From: Leptopterna dolabrata
Taxonomy: Eukaryota > Arthropoda > Insecta > Hemiptera > Miridae
Reading direction: 5' to 3'
Assembly: GCA_954871275.1 (NCBI GenBank)
Contig: OX940990.1
Span: 11,292,834 to 11,356,833, forward strand
DNA length: 64,000 bases
Positions within the stretch are counted from its first letter, which is position 1; each line of letters begins with the position of its first letter. Made by a program: the position numbers and the translations under genes. A model generated the notes under the pieces. The model was given only the letters and a program-made list of their open reading frames with translations. It did no database searches and was not told the origin of the DNA. Of this stretch, positions 1 through 11,000 are shown piece after piece.

Positions 1-470
1 ATTACAATAGAATTAGTATTAACTGGTGAATCAATACAATTAAATGTCACTATCAATGGTTAAAGATAATTTGTAAAAAAAAATAGGAGCCTAATTCGTG
101 CCTTTGGGGGCCAAAATTGGTGGAAACCATCAATAATAGCCATTTCAATTATTGCACATGAACCAAAAAATAAATAAACAGCCGACATTTCTGTAGGTAA
201 GTCCAATGCCAAACCCATGTGACAAGGCCGTCGCAGCGTTTTTGGAATCTGCGCACCTTGAAACGCAAAAGAAAAAATGTTGAGGGGGTGTTCGAAACTT
301 GTGAATAGGCGTAAAAATAGGATTTTTAGGTGTTCTAGTAACATGAGGTTGTGGGGTATCGTTTTCCATGTTTTCTGGGTCGAGGAGACCGAATATGAAA
401 TCGATTTTGATCAAAAAGTGGAAAAATTGAGGTTCTAACGAAGTTTCAGCCTTAAATTTACCTCCCCCGC
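1..470 (+). repeat. Dispersed repeat family B, copy 1 (cut by window edge)
   Basis: The opening bases recur almost unchanged at 19621-19740, and the continuation recurs at 20600-20790. Inverted relatives lie at 29505-30540 and 33455-34150, and a shorter piece at 8440-8650. Marker strings are TTAGTATTAACTGGTGAATC and CATGTGACAAGG followed by CAGCGTTTTTGGAATCT. The family is non-coding and partly self-complementary, so it is probably a non-autonomous DNA element; its true ends are not resolved here. Confidence 0.75.
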
Positions 471-1017
471 CCCTTCAAAATTCGCTTAACGATGCTGAAA
501 TGTTGCAAAATTCGCTCAAAAATCGACAGGATGTTTAAAGAACCAGCTTTCCTTCGAGAAACCACTCGACAGACCTTGGTCGCATGACTGGAATTTTATT
601 ATCAAACTCGAGAAACCTCTGAAGATGTAGAAGTTATAGTCGTAAGGAGCGATCCTCTGGGTCATGAAGCCTCATGGAGGTTTTTTTCCCCTTCGAGACC
701 TCCCTCCCCTCCCTTCCCCTCCTGGTACACGATGGTAATGTTGATTGGATGTGTGGAGGGGTGGTGGAGGCGAGGGGGAGGGGAGGGGAGGCTGACCGTT
801 ATGTAATTCATAGCGGGTCCAGGCCGAGTGAGAGGCTGGGAGATCAGGACCTTCCACCAGGTTATGGGCCCACAATTCAAGAATAACCCTCGCCTTGTAC
901 ACACCTTCCCCCGCTTCACTGTTTTTGCTTCCGAGCTTTGTTTTCGAAATGAAAAATTTTTTTGTGCCCCAAAATCAAAATTTCCACTTGCATTGTGCGT
1001 TTCAGGGCCCCTTGAAC
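471..1017. other. Unassigned spacer with pyrimidine/purine-rich inverted tract
   Basis: No gene was recognised. A C/T-rich stretch near 698-723 faces a G/A-rich stretch near 755-793, so the two could pair as a GC-rich stem. Short open frames here are low-complexity translations of this tract and are not supported as genes. Confidence 0.4.
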
Positions 1018-2552
1018 AAAGGACCCCGCCACTTTTTCAATGTAGAAGTGGTTTCACTAGATCGAGCCAGAATTTGGCACGGGGCTTCCTTTCAGTCTCC
1101 TGAACAAAAGTCTCAATGGGCACAAAAAAAATCTACCGTCAGGATTTTGAGCTATGGCCAGATTAAGCGCTTCAAGTTCGACTTTTTAAACACCTTCAAT
1201 TGCTTATATCTCTCTAGGGATGCATTTTAGAGAAAAAAGTGCACGAGTAAAATCGTCTTAAAATCGTCCAAAAAACTCGATGCCATACTTGTTTTAAGTC
1301 AAAAAATGTTTCTTAACGTTTCTTATATTTTCTTATACATAAGCACACGGGGACTTATTGGCCAAAAAATGAAGAAACATTTTTTGACTTAAAACAAGTA
1401 TGGCATCGAGTTGTTTGGACGATTTTAAGACGATTTTACCCGTGCACTTTTTTCTCTAAAATGCATCCCTAGAGAGATATAAGCAATTGAAGGTGTTTAA
1501 AAAGTCGAACTTGAAGCGCTTAATCTGGCCATAGCTCAAAATCCTGACGGTAGATTTTTTTTGTGCCCATTGAGACTTTTGTTCAGGAGACTGAAAGGAA
1601 GCCCCGTGCCAAATTCTGGCTCGATCTAGTGAAACCACTTCGTCATTGAAAAAAACCACAGTCATGCAGCATGGCTATAAGAGCGAATTTTCGAAGAAAT
1701 AACTGATTTTATGTAAAATGTGATGTTTGGGATATCCCATTCAAATATGGGCAATCTTAAACTTATTGGGTATTCAAATTATAGGTATTCAAGTATGTAC
1801 GTATATTGTAGTATTGGTACCTACTACAATATACGTAGGTACAGTTACGTATCCAACATACGTACAGTACGTATGTTACGTATCCAATACAGAGTAGGTA
1901 TTGGATACGTAACAAATTTTTTTCCCCATTTTTTGCCGAGTAACACCTCGGTTTGTAGATTTTCCAACGCTGAACACGATGGTGAAGTCAGAATTGCGAT
2001 ATCTCATTCCGTTATCAGATTAGAGCAGACGAACCAGGAAGAATATCTCAAGAAATAACCACGTTCCTTCATCTTCAAAGTGCTCCAGTTTGAGAACGGA
2101 ATGAGATATCGTAATTCTGATTTCACCATCGTGTTCAGCGTACAAAAACCTTTAAAATGAGGTGTCACTTGTCAGACTGTTTCATTTTGGGAATTTATGG
2201 GTAATTTCCCCCCCCTAAAACTCCCCAAAACTCCCCCTTAGAGTGACCCGATTCTGCCTGTCTTGTGACTTAGCCTGTCGATTGCCAAGACAGATTTTTC
2301 ATCCAAATTTGAACTTTTTATCTCAATTCTTTCGAGAGTTATCGTCTGGAATGACACATACATATATAAATATATAAATATATATATATATATATATACA
2401 TATAATTTTTGGTGTCTTTCGGCAGTGAATTCAGGATGGTCTGAAACGGATTTTGGTATAAAAATCTTTCGGAAATTCGAGTTTTAAAAATTTTGGACCG
2501 AGAACAATAGCTTCCTTTTCTTCGAAAATTCGCTAAAAGTGCGGGGTCCTTT
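1018..2552. repeat. Family A foldback element, copy 1, interrupted
   Basis: Two arms of about 310 bp are inverted copies of each other, centred near 1340, and both carry the string TCGATCTAGTGAAACCACTT or its complement. The left end reads AAAGGACCCCGCC. The matching right end (GTGCGGGGTCCTTT) appears only at 2539-2552, because a family C element is inserted at about 1654-2535. Copy 2 at 14479-15127 is uninterrupted and shows the original junction. The element is non-coding; the open frames on both strands are mirror images of the same arm. Confidence 0.8.
1654..2535 (+). repeat. Family C element inserted into the family A right arm
   Basis: The insert begins with a CAGTCATGCAGCATG-type head followed by AGCGAATTTTCGAAG, and ends with CTTCGAAAATTCGCT, which is the inverted form. 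Relatives lie at 60000-61232 and 63142-64000, with end fragments at 3736-3960 and 56640-56830. Inside are a palindromic TACGTA-rich stretch (about 1755-1915), two inverted versions of the family's 141-bp unit core, and a (TA)n microsatellite near 2360-2405 next to the family string ATCGTCTGGAATGACACA. Confidence 0.7.
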
Positions 2553-3099
2553 GGTTTCGTGTCTGTCTGTCCACATTTCCTTGCCACAGCCATAACTTCC
2601 ACAATTTTGATACGATTTCAATCAGATTTTCAGGAATTGTGTGGGTTTAGCGCTAGATGGTCCCCTATCAGTTTCATCATGATCGAATCAACGGTAGCCT
2701 CTGCGGTAGGCGCTAACGAGATTTTCTTGTTACGGTCACAACTCCATCAATTTTGAACAGATTTTGGTCAGATTTTCAGGTATGATGCGGGTAAGGTCCC
2801 TTGAGGGTCCCATACGACATTCATCATGATTGAATCAGCGGTGGCAGTGGCAGCGGTAAATGGCGGGTTTAAATATTTTTTGCCCCTGTGTTTTGTATTG
2901 CCCAAAAATAGCGATTTTTTAAATTGTATGTTGCCCAGCATTCTATCGTCATAAGCATGGCAAACCGGTCATTTCTGGTTTTCTGAAAATTTATTGGTGA
3001 CATACTGTGAAGGCCACGAGGAAGCTTCTGTGCCATGTCCTTGGCAGTGTATTTTTTAAAAAGTTTTTCCTTTAATTTGGCTGTGGGTGTGGGATATAT
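2553..3099. other. Unassigned, with a diverged internal direct repeat
   Basis: A segment starting near 2595 (ACTTCCACAATTTTGAT) is repeated in diverged form from about 2750 (ACTCCATCAATTTTGAA), and each ends with a CATGATYGAATCARCGGT string. The period is about 155 bp. No coding potential was recognised. Confidence 0.45.
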
Positions 3100-3735
3100 A
3101 TTTATATTTATGTGTCACTCCAGACGATATCTATCATAGGTGCATGGTAAAAATTCCAAATTTCGCCTAAATGTTTGTATTGCCAAACAGAAGGTTGGGT
3201 TGGAAGATGAGCGATTTTAAAAAATTCTGAGGGGGTCAAATTTGAGTTTTTAGGGGTGCCAGATTTGAGTTTATGGTGAGGGGGTTGGGGGGGGGGGGGG
3301 GTCAAAAATCGGTCAGACGGCTAAGATCGTGATCAATTTATATCAAATCACTGAAAGTGGAATGGAAGGTTGCGTAAAGACAGAAAAATACCATGGCAGT
3401 TGTTTTTCTTACAGAATAGTGGTCAGATTTGGATTGGAGGTGGCAAAAAGTTGGTATTAAGGGCTACAATCGGTAGTTAGATCACCTGACGTCGTGTGGG
3501 ATGGTGATTCAAGACAGAAAGGGGGAGACAAATATTTTCTCAAAAAAAGTTGGTCAAATTTGGCTTTACAAGGGTTCAAAAATCGGTAAAAATTGCGGAA
3601 ATTACGAAAAAATTGTAGAATTTTACGAAAAGTGGTATGGTTTTTCGGTGTATCATCTTCTAACACAATAGCGCTAATAGCTGTTCGAAAATTCGCTCTT
3701 ATAGCCGTCCTGCATGAATGGAACCTTTTTATCAT
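3100..3735 (-). repeat. Family D repeat, copy 1
   Basis: Much of this stretch is an inverted relative of 21180-21868. Shared strings include the complement of GTGGTATGG near 3630 and the CACTGAAAGTGGAATGGAAG region near 3350. The right side carries GTTCGAAAATTCGCTCTTATAGCC, the same end motif used by family C. A 10-bp-plus G run lies near 3288-3301. Non-coding. Confidence 0.65.
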
Positions 3736-3965
3736 CTAGGTCAGGTATCGTCTGGAGTGACACAAATAAATATTATTATATATATAAATTTTTGTTAAAA
3801 TGTAGTGATATATAAATATACACTCATATAAATTTTTGTTAAAATCATGGGATGAATTCAGGATGCTCTGAAACAGATTTGCATTAAAAAATTTCCAATA
3901 TTCATGTTCTGACAATTTTGGACCCATTGCAATAGCTTCATTTTCGTTGAAAATTCGCTAAATGT
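3736..3965 (+). repeat. Family C terminal fragment
   Basis: It carries the family string ATCGTCTGGAGTGACACA, an AT-rich microsatellite, and the closing CGTTGAAAATTCGCTAAA. It looks like the 3' end of a family C or D element. Confidence 0.6.
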
Positions 3966-4192
3966 AGTAGTGATCTGTTTAATATCAAATTTAAATTTTT
4001 TTGTTACTATCATGGGTACCCCTCAGAATTTGACATTTACCACTCCTGTGTAATATGGTTAAGATTTAACCAAATAAACGAGAGGAACGACGAGTTGAGC
4101 GACGCCTCGGGGAAAGTTGGAGAAGGGTCCGCTCCATCGCCCCTCAACGGTTGTAACAGCAGTTGGTGGGCGGGGACGAGGGGAAGGGGCCT

Positions 4193-4226
4193 TTATAAAC
4201 AGCCCGGCTAGCCCAGCTACTCATTT
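4193..4226 (+). promoter_or_regulatory. TATA box plus arthropod initiator
   Basis: TTATAAA at 4193-4199 lies 30 nt upstream of the A of TCATTT (4221-4226), which fits the arthropod initiator consensus TCAKTY. A CT-rich leader-like stretch follows. No downstream coding exon was identified, so the promoter's product is unknown and may be repeat RNA. Confidence 0.45.
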
Positions 4227-4314
4227 GATCGACCACTCTCCGACTTACGACTTCTCTCTCGGCCTCCTTACGCCCTCTCTGTCTCTCTCTCTCTCTCGCC
4301 TACCCTTCGTTGCA

Positions 4315-4672
4315 CCTGCTGTGGTGTTAACCGAGGGGTGCTCCCTCCTCGAATACTCGCTATGGTGATAGCCGTATTCTCCCTCTTCCTGGCGCCTGCT
4401 GTGGTGATAACCGAGGGGTGCTCCCTCCTCGAATACTCGCTATGGTGATAGCCGTATTCTCCCTCTTCCTGGCGCCTGCTGTGGTGTTAACCGAGGGGTG
4501 CTCCCTCCTCGAATACTCGCTATGGTGATAGCCGTATTCTCCCTCTTCCTGGCGCCTGCTGTGGTGATAACCGCGCGGTGCTAACCTCCTTCTTCCCGGT
4601 ACCTGCTGTGGTGATAACCGCGGGGTGCTAGCCTCCTTCCCGGCGCCTGCTGTGTTGATAACTGCCGGGCTT
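4315..4672 (+). repeat. 80-bp tandem repeat, 3 full copies plus degenerate tail
   Basis: CCTGCTGTGGTG recurs at 4315, 4395, 4475 and 4555, an exact 80-bp period. After the third full copy the units shorten and diverge (CCGCGCGGTGCTA and CCGCGGGGTGCTA variants). Confidence 0.9.
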
Positions 4673-4930
4673 TATCAAAAGACTCCTACGTAGCACCTCC
4701 TTCACTTATCAAAACCAACCCTACCTTCCACCCGCCGTGTCGTAAACCTAGCCCATGTCTTACGACAGTTACAATATTTCCCTTATTGAATGAATTATAA
4801 TTGTTAGTAATGAAATAACATTGTGTCATCCTATACAATATTTCTAGTATAGAATGAAAAACATCGATAATCTGAAGGAAAATTTGATCATAACGCTCCC
4901 TGGTATTTCCAACTATATTACAATGGAATT

Positions 4931-7345
4931 TAAACTTTTTTTTATTTTTTTATTTTTTACGTAACCAATTTTTTATTAACAAACAAATCTCAGCCATCTT
5001 CCATCAAGTAGCAACGCCTGGAAGCCAGAGTAGCAGTGGGAAGAATCAACGGAAGGAAGGAACCTGCTAGCTTACCCTAGGTAGGGCAGCTCCATCCTCC
5101 ATCCCCAACCGGTTCACCCCACCAGGGGGCAAGCCCTTGACAGGCCGCCTAGTCCCTCTGAGACGCAATGACACCGCTCGAATGACGGAGAACTGCGTCT
5201 TCACTCGGACCCAACCCAGGATGTGAGATAGTGGTCTTGACCACCTGTCCGCAAGTCTTGTAGCCAGTCTTTCCACGAACATCTCATATTCCCTGTGCAG
5301 GACACCCTCGCACGACACAATGAGTGGAGTGAAGGAGCCCCGAAGGTCTTCTGCAGCTCGGTCATTCTCTCTTCTTCTCGCTTCTCTCTCGAGGCTCTGT
5401 GGGAGACTGCACTCCAATCCAGGGAGCGATAGGACGGGGCGTCAGCGTTTACAACGCGGGTATCAAAAAACGCGGTCCGTTCACTACCCCAAACCCCCTG
5501 AATCTTTATGTCAGCCACCAACGCTGACGAGTCATCCGAAGCTTCTCGTAGTACAGGCTCAACGGATACCCCATTCCAAGCAAGCGAGGCAAGACGAGCG
5601 CAGTCATCACGGATGTGGTCATGCCCATGCTTGACTAAGTCGCCCTTTTTGCAATTCAGCACGTGGTTGGTGTCCATTGGGCCATTGCAGCCGTCGCAAG
5701 TAGCTGGCTAGACCGTGACCATATCGGAGAGCCAAGGCATCTCTGAACTGGCTTGCCGAGAGATCAAAGAAATCCGAGGCCAGAGGAACTACAGTAAGCC
5801 ATTGCGACGCTCTCCCCTCGACTACCCTTTCAACTGTGCGTCTTTGGGCTGGTGGCAGTCTAGTCAAGCATTCCTTGCTTGACCTTGAGTCCCTTTCTTG
5901 ATTTTTCTTGCGAGCCTCCAGCTGAACCTTTTGCGCATGTGTCCTGTGTCCCTGCAGATCGAGGCTGGTTCCTTCACATATAGCTGATGTCAGTTTTTCT
6001 GTTGCCGCAACTGATGTGTCCCAGGCCCCCTCAGCAGTCAAGACTGGGTTCCTTATCCCTAATCCCCCAACCCGTGCTGGCAGCTCAAGCAATGGTGCTT
6101 CCCCTAATGGCAACGCGCGCCCCATGATAGCAGGAGTCAGTTCTCCCCGGATGATTTCCAAAAGTGGCTGGAACTCTTCACAGCATCCTTCAACCACCCT
6201 CTGCACGAACCCCCACTCATGTTGCAGTGACTTTGTGAAGGCAGCATGGGCAGCCTGAGGGCTCTTCTTGGCAGCAATGGCGAACTGTCGGACACAATTG
6301 ACCCACTCCCTCACTTTTTCCTCCACATATTCCCGCTGGGCTTGTGGCAAAGAGCCACCAATAACTCCCCCAAGAAAACGATGGGCTTGGGAAATTTTTA
6401 TGCGCATGTCCCCAAACAGCTGTTGGGCCTCTTGTTCCTTACTGGGTTTCACTATAAGGACGCTTTTGGCCGGTTCTGGAAAGTAACCCCATTTAGGCCC
6501 TTCATTCCTTAGCTTGTCGAACCAAGCTCTGATTGCATGCAATGACCCCACACAAGCAGAGTCATCAGCATACCAATTCTGATGACAAGTCTGCACCTTC
6601 ATACTTCGGATCAGTGGAAGCGTCCCCACTGCATACATCAACATCCCGAGCGGGTCGCCTTGAGTCGTCCCCTCTTTACTGAGGATTTGGGAGTTGCTTC
6701 CTCGGAATAAAATGAGTGCATTATCCCCGGTAGGTGTTAAAAAGGAAACGAGCACATCTGGGCCAAAAAATTCGTGCATTCCATAGAGCTAGCGGTCTAC
6801 TCATAGCATTGAATGCGTTGGTGGCGTCCACAAGCAGCGCGCCTTCTTTGTCGCCTTCTTGAAAAAGTGCAGTCATGGCGTGAATGGCTCCTTCAACCCC
6901 TCCGCCTGTTCCTGCACAGAGCTGATCCGCTCCACATTCTTCCTGCAGGTCTGCTACGTTGATCATTGCCATGGTTTTGGCCAAAATCCTTTGAAGAAGT
7001 TCCCCTACTCCAATTGGCCGTACTCCTGGGCACTTATCCAGAGCAACGGCTCGTCGAGCCAACAACGCCCTGATGCTACTCCATGGGACAATTCCATTTG
7101 CGAGGCGTCGAGTGAGCAGGGCCACACTCTCTCTCAGTCGAACACTGTGCTCGCCATACCGCAAGAGCATGTTCCGCCACTGCTCCGCATCAGTACCACT
7201 TGGGCCTGCCGATCCCCTTAGATCTCTGGCCACCCTTTCAATATGCTGGCCACTGACGTCGACCTCTATCATTGCGGGGAGGTTGTCGCACTCGATGAAG
7301 GTATCTCGGACCGGTACCTGCTGGTCAGGGTGTTTGCTTTGAAGA
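4931..7345 (-). mobile_element. 5'-truncated non-LTR retrotransposon, RLE-type
   Basis: The copy is bounded by an 11-bp direct repeat, ACAATGGAATT, at 4920-4930 and 7346-7356. A T-rich tract at 4935-4965 is the poly(A) tail of this minus-strand insert. It encodes reverse transcriptase and a C-terminal Cys/His domain, both frame-broken. A second copy of the same family is at 19741-20588. The target duplication and tail indicate target-primed reverse transcription. Confidence 0.85.
5067..7272 (-). pseudogene. Reverse transcriptase/endonuclease polyprotein remnant
   Basis: Reading leftward from 7272, RT motif A appears as VDATNAFN and the frame stops just after NTYRG near 6725. The protein resumes in another frame (from about 6735) with EGTTQGDPL (motif B) and WYADDS (motif C, the catalytic aspartates). 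Near 5650 the frame changes again into a CX2CX7HX3C zinc-finger-like motif (CDGC...H...C) followed by GHDHIRDD and then ADIKI...FFDTRV. That Asp-x15-Asp arrangement resembles the restriction-like endonuclease of R2-type elements. A last frame shift near 5400 precedes a conserved tail ending near 5067. At least three frame breaks and no 5' end make it non-functional. The non-LTR assignment is firm; the RLE clade is inferred from motif order. Confidence 0.85.
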
Positions 7346-7454
7346 ACAATGGAATTGATACTGAAATGCGTGGTTAATTAACTAAATACCTAAAAAAAAA
7401 AAAGACAGGATAAAAATAAAATAAAATAGTCTATTTCCATGTACACTAGCAAAC

Positions 7455-7492
7455 TGTAGACCGGTTTCGGTTGTTACACCATCGTCAGTACA
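7455..7492 (-). ncRNA. Hammerhead-like ribozyme motif, left arm
   Basis: Read on the minus strand: TGTA, CTGACGA, a 13-nt helix II region, GAAA, CCGGTC, TACA. This follows the conserved CUGANGA/GAAA order with a GUC cleavage triplet, and helix I is TGTA/TACA. One extra U sits before the GGU/ACC helix II, and helix III is only the self-complementary CCGG. Activity is uncertain, and a dimer might be required. Confidence 0.5.
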
Positions 7493-7521
7493 CTATAGAA
7501 TAGATATAGACTGGTCTATAG

Positions 7522-7559
7522 TGTACTGACGATGGTGTAACAACCGAAACCGGTCTACA
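7522..7559 (+). ncRNA. Hammerhead-like ribozyme motif, right arm
   Basis: Same motif as the left arm in the opposite orientation: TGTA (7522-7525), CTGACGA (7526-7532), helix II region (7533-7545), GAAA (7546-7549), CCGGTC (7550-7555) with predicted cleavage after the C, then TACA. It has the same extra U before helix II. Confidence 0.5.
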
Positions 7560-7670
7560 GTTTGCTAGTGTACGTGGAAATAGACTATTTTATTTTATTT
7601 TTATCCTTTCGTGTTTGCTATAGATTTCCACTACTCCGCCGCGAGTGATTTAAGTTATAACTAAATACCT

Positions 7671-8022
7671 GCCTATTTCCAGATATGATGCGTTCATTCT
7701 GTATTATATAGGTATTTTCATTACTCATCAGCAATAATGCCAATCAAATGGGTTAATTGATTACGATTTTAAATTACATTTAATTAGTGATTTATTGGAA
7801 ATGAGGTAAGGAGGTAAATGAGGTACAGAGGGGACACGAAATGGGTTATACGTAGGTGCCAGTATGAAGAAAACGCGTTTGGACACGTTTTTCTTGTGTT
7901 TTCTGGATGCCGGACTCGTTCAGTAGCGCTGTTTATTTTTTACGTAAATTATTTTATTTGGATGGATTTTTATTTATTTAACGTAACTTCTTATTTTAAC
8001 GGATTTCGTTGAATTTTTCTAG
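7671..8022. other. Intron sequence upstream of first visible rhophilin exon
   Basis: AT-rich sequence with no recognised gene or repeat. It ends in a pyrimidine-rich stretch and the TTTTTCTAG acceptor at 8014-8022. The small plus-strand frame from 7818 looks like chance. Confidence 0.5.
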
Positions 8023-8098
8023 TTCGGAGCCGGTTATGCCGATGATCCCACTTGGGTTGAAGGAAACGAAAGAGATCGACTTCACGGAACCGTTCAAA
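8023..8098 (+). CDS. Rhp: Rhophilin exon a (start of BRO1 domain)
   Basis: Acceptor CTAG ends at 8022 and donor GTAAGT starts at 8099. The exon enters with one base of a split codon and ends in phase 0. It encodes SEPVMP followed by the family signature MIPLGLKETKEIDF. An upstream exon is required. Confidence 0.93.
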
Positions 8099-11000
8099 GT
8101 AAGTTTTTCATGTCGAAGAGTTTGTGCAAAATGAGAATTTTCCATAAAAAACAACGGTTGACATGAATATTTTTTATTTATATCGTTTCAGGACTTCATT
8201 TTGGAGCATTACAGCGAAGAGGGGAACAAACATTCGAAAGCCATTTCGGATTTTATGGAGCTCAGACAGGCTATGAGGTGAGAATCCGTTGGCAATGGCT
8301 ATCGTAGTTTAAAAAATAAGTTTCAATCTGACAGCATGACCAGATGAGCGAATTTTATAGTGATGTATTCAAACTGTCAATAGGTGTTTCTCCGATAGGT
8401 ATGTGCAATACTACTTCCTGTGTTATTATACACATTTCTGGTGATTACAGCATTTTTCACAGGTTTTGGTCCCATAAATATTAAATTTTGAGAGTTGAAA
8501 CGATCTCAACCCTTCACTCAAAATCAACTTCATATTTGGCTCCCTCACCGCAAAAACGTGAAATACCTCACCAGCCCAAGTCCACTAAAACCTCAAAACT
8601 ACTTAATATTGCACCCATTTTTCATCCATAGCACCCCTGGGTGCCGAGACTAGGGATGGCAAAATTTTCAAGTAAATCGATACATCGGTTTTCCGATATA
8701 TCGCAAGCAACATATCGATGGTAAAAAATTTCGGGTGAATAATATCGATATAGGTATTACGATATATCGGAATTTCGATACATCGCTAAATATAAGTCAA
8801 AACTGAGGGTTAAATGAGTGATAGAAATATCGTACAATAAACATAATATTGAAAAAAATTTAATCAGTAATTAATTTAATTACATTTTTCACTTACGTTA
8901 CTTTAGTGCAACATGATGTTACAAACTGACTATAGGCCTACGCACTCTACAATAAGTAACTGTAAAATAAAATAAAAATGAATGAAAGTTAGTCATAATA
9001 AAGTTGGTAAAATATCGGTACCTATACCTATACGCCAATCAAATCGTAAGTCAAAACCAAATGTTGAATCAGTGATCAGAACCATGAAACCCCCACTTTT
9101 TAGAGTCGAGTGGACGTGGAATGTCCTAGGTTTTGTACATCACTGAAGACATCTACTAAGCCGATATCTCGATTCAAAAATATCGATGTTCCCGATACTA
9201 TCGAAGGTCAAAAACCGGTACCAATATATCGATATATCGGAACATAAATATCGATATTTCCGATATATCGATACTTTGTTGTCATCCCTAAACAGCAGTG
9301 AGGTATTGGAATGAGAAGAGCAAGTAATTACACGTAACTACTCGGACAAACAAATTTTTCACGGTTTTATCGACAGATTTGAACAGTTTTGTCCCTTAAC
9401 GTTTTTGTTAGGTATTCAAGATTGTTATGTCAGTTTTTCCCCTCCTCATTTTTGGACATTAGTTGAATTTATTACCACTTCCGGTGAATTTAAAGGTGAA
9501 TTTCAGCTAGTTTTGAACACCTGGGAATCCTTGACCTACATAACTTCCGGTGTAATGCTAAGCATTCATACTTGAATGTTGATTATTTCCAGATGTCCAC
9601 ACAGAGATTCAACAGGGCTGTCACTGCTGTTCCAGTATTATAACCAGCTATATTTCGTCGAGAGACGGTTCTTCCCTCCGGACCGCACGCTTCCTATATA
9701 CTTCGAATGGTAACATAACTAAAGCCAGGTTTACACGTTACGATAAATAGTAACAATTTATCGTAACGGTCGAATCGTTACGATTTATCGTCGCGTCTAA
9801 ATGGGACATCGTAGCGATTTATTGGAGTTGGATTGGATGGTTGATGCCGGCCGGCATCAATTTGTGCAAATCGTAGCGACATGCTTGAACGTGTAAACGG
9901 TCGCTCCCACTTATCGCTACGATGTCACCCAGCTTGCAGTTGCCACTGCGCCCCAGAGAGCTTCTCATTTTCGTGTTCTCGTGTTAAAATGTCGCATATT
10001 TCTTATTTCTTATTTCTTCATTGCACGGGACAAGCCCAATTACATTCTATAAAATCAATTAGTAAATCGTTCAAATCGTGGGGGGAGGGGGGAAAGCACA
10101 TAAAGCGAATATAAAATACCGTAACTGGCCACTAAGCGATGAGCGTAAGAAGACGTCAACTCGACATTTATTACAATGAAACGGGTTGTTGCATTTTTGA
10201 CAAAGCCTCAGTTACAACTATAATCACTATTCAGTAGTGTAACTTGTTTTTAAGAAAGATTTATGTTTAAGAACCAAAAATTGCAACCATGTATCATGTT
10301 TCCACGCGACTCTCCACTATGCATTGTGCGCGAAAAGAATTGACGCTCAAAATTGACTCGCAAAATCAACCCGCAAACGATGCTAATATCCCAGGGCTCG
10401 TTGCCACGCGACTCTCCACTATGCATTGTGCGCGAAAAGAATTGACGCTCAAAATTGACCCGCAAAATCGACCCGCAAACGATGCTAATATCCCAGGGCT
10501 CGTTTCCACGCGACTCTCCACTATGCATTGTGCGCGAAAAGAATTGACGCTCAAAATTGACTAGCAAAATCAACCCGCAAACGATGCTAATATCCCAGGG
10601 CTCGTTTCCACGCGACTCTCCACTATGCATTGTGCGCGAAAAGAATTGACGCTCAAAATTGACTAGCAAAATCGACGCGCAAACGATGCTAATATCCCAG
10701 GGCTCGTTTCCACGCGACTCTCCACTATGCATTGTGCGCGAAAAGAATTGACGCTCAAAATTGACTAGCAAAATCAACCCGCAAACGATGCTAATATCCC
10801 AGGGCTCGTTTCCACGCGACTCTCCACTATGCATTGTGCGCGAAAAGAATTGACGCTCAAAATTGACTAGCAAAATCAACCCGCAAACGATGCTAATATC
10901 CCAGGGCTCGTTTCCACGCGACTCTCCACTATGCATTGTGCGCGAAAAGAATTGACGCTCAAAATTTACTAGCAAAATCGACGCGCAAACGATGCTAATA

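Larger units (their letters stand above)
4049..4767 (+). repeat. LTR-like block with promoter and tandem repeats
   Basis: A GC-rich block, distinct from its AT-rich flanks, begins TGTAATATGG and ends TTACGACA, the TG...CA pattern of an LTR. It contains a core promoter and 80-bp tandem repeats. No flanking target duplication was seen and no internal retrotransposon domain follows, so a solo LTR is only one possibility. An isolated promoter-bearing repeat is the alternative. Confidence 0.3.
7392..7657. mobile_element. Palindromic hammerhead-bearing element, copy 1 (Penelope-like)
   Basis: The element is flanked by a perfect 13-bp target duplication, TAACTAAATACCT, at 7379-7391 and 7658-7670. 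It opens with an A run. From about 7408 to 7605 it is a near-perfect inverted repeat centred near 7506, and each arm carries the same hammerhead-like motif in opposite orientation. A unique tail with CTACTCCGCCGCGAGTGATT follows. A second copy with its own 13-bp duplication lies at 36150-36406. Penelope-like elements are known to carry hammerhead motifs in their terminal repeats, so these may be non-autonomous derivatives. No protein is encoded. Confidence 0.75.

Noticed and set aside
895..1230. 111-residue frame mirrored at 1456-1665
   Set aside because: Both come from the two arms of the family A palindrome, giving the same peptide on opposite strands.
1654..2535. Helitron assignment for families C and D
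   Set aside because: The CGCTAA ends resemble a CTRR terminus, but inserts are not followed by T and both ends carry the same inverted AGCGAATTTTC motif, which fits a TIR element better.
6570..6610. CTGATGA near 6580 as another hammerhead
   Set aside because: No GAAA box or cleavage triplet follows at the right distance, and the bases are explained by RT coding sequence on the other strand.
1..8022. Upstream rhophilin HR1 exons within the window
   Set aside because: No plus-strand segment with HR1-like coiled-coil coding and splice sites was found. The space is occupied by recognised repeats.
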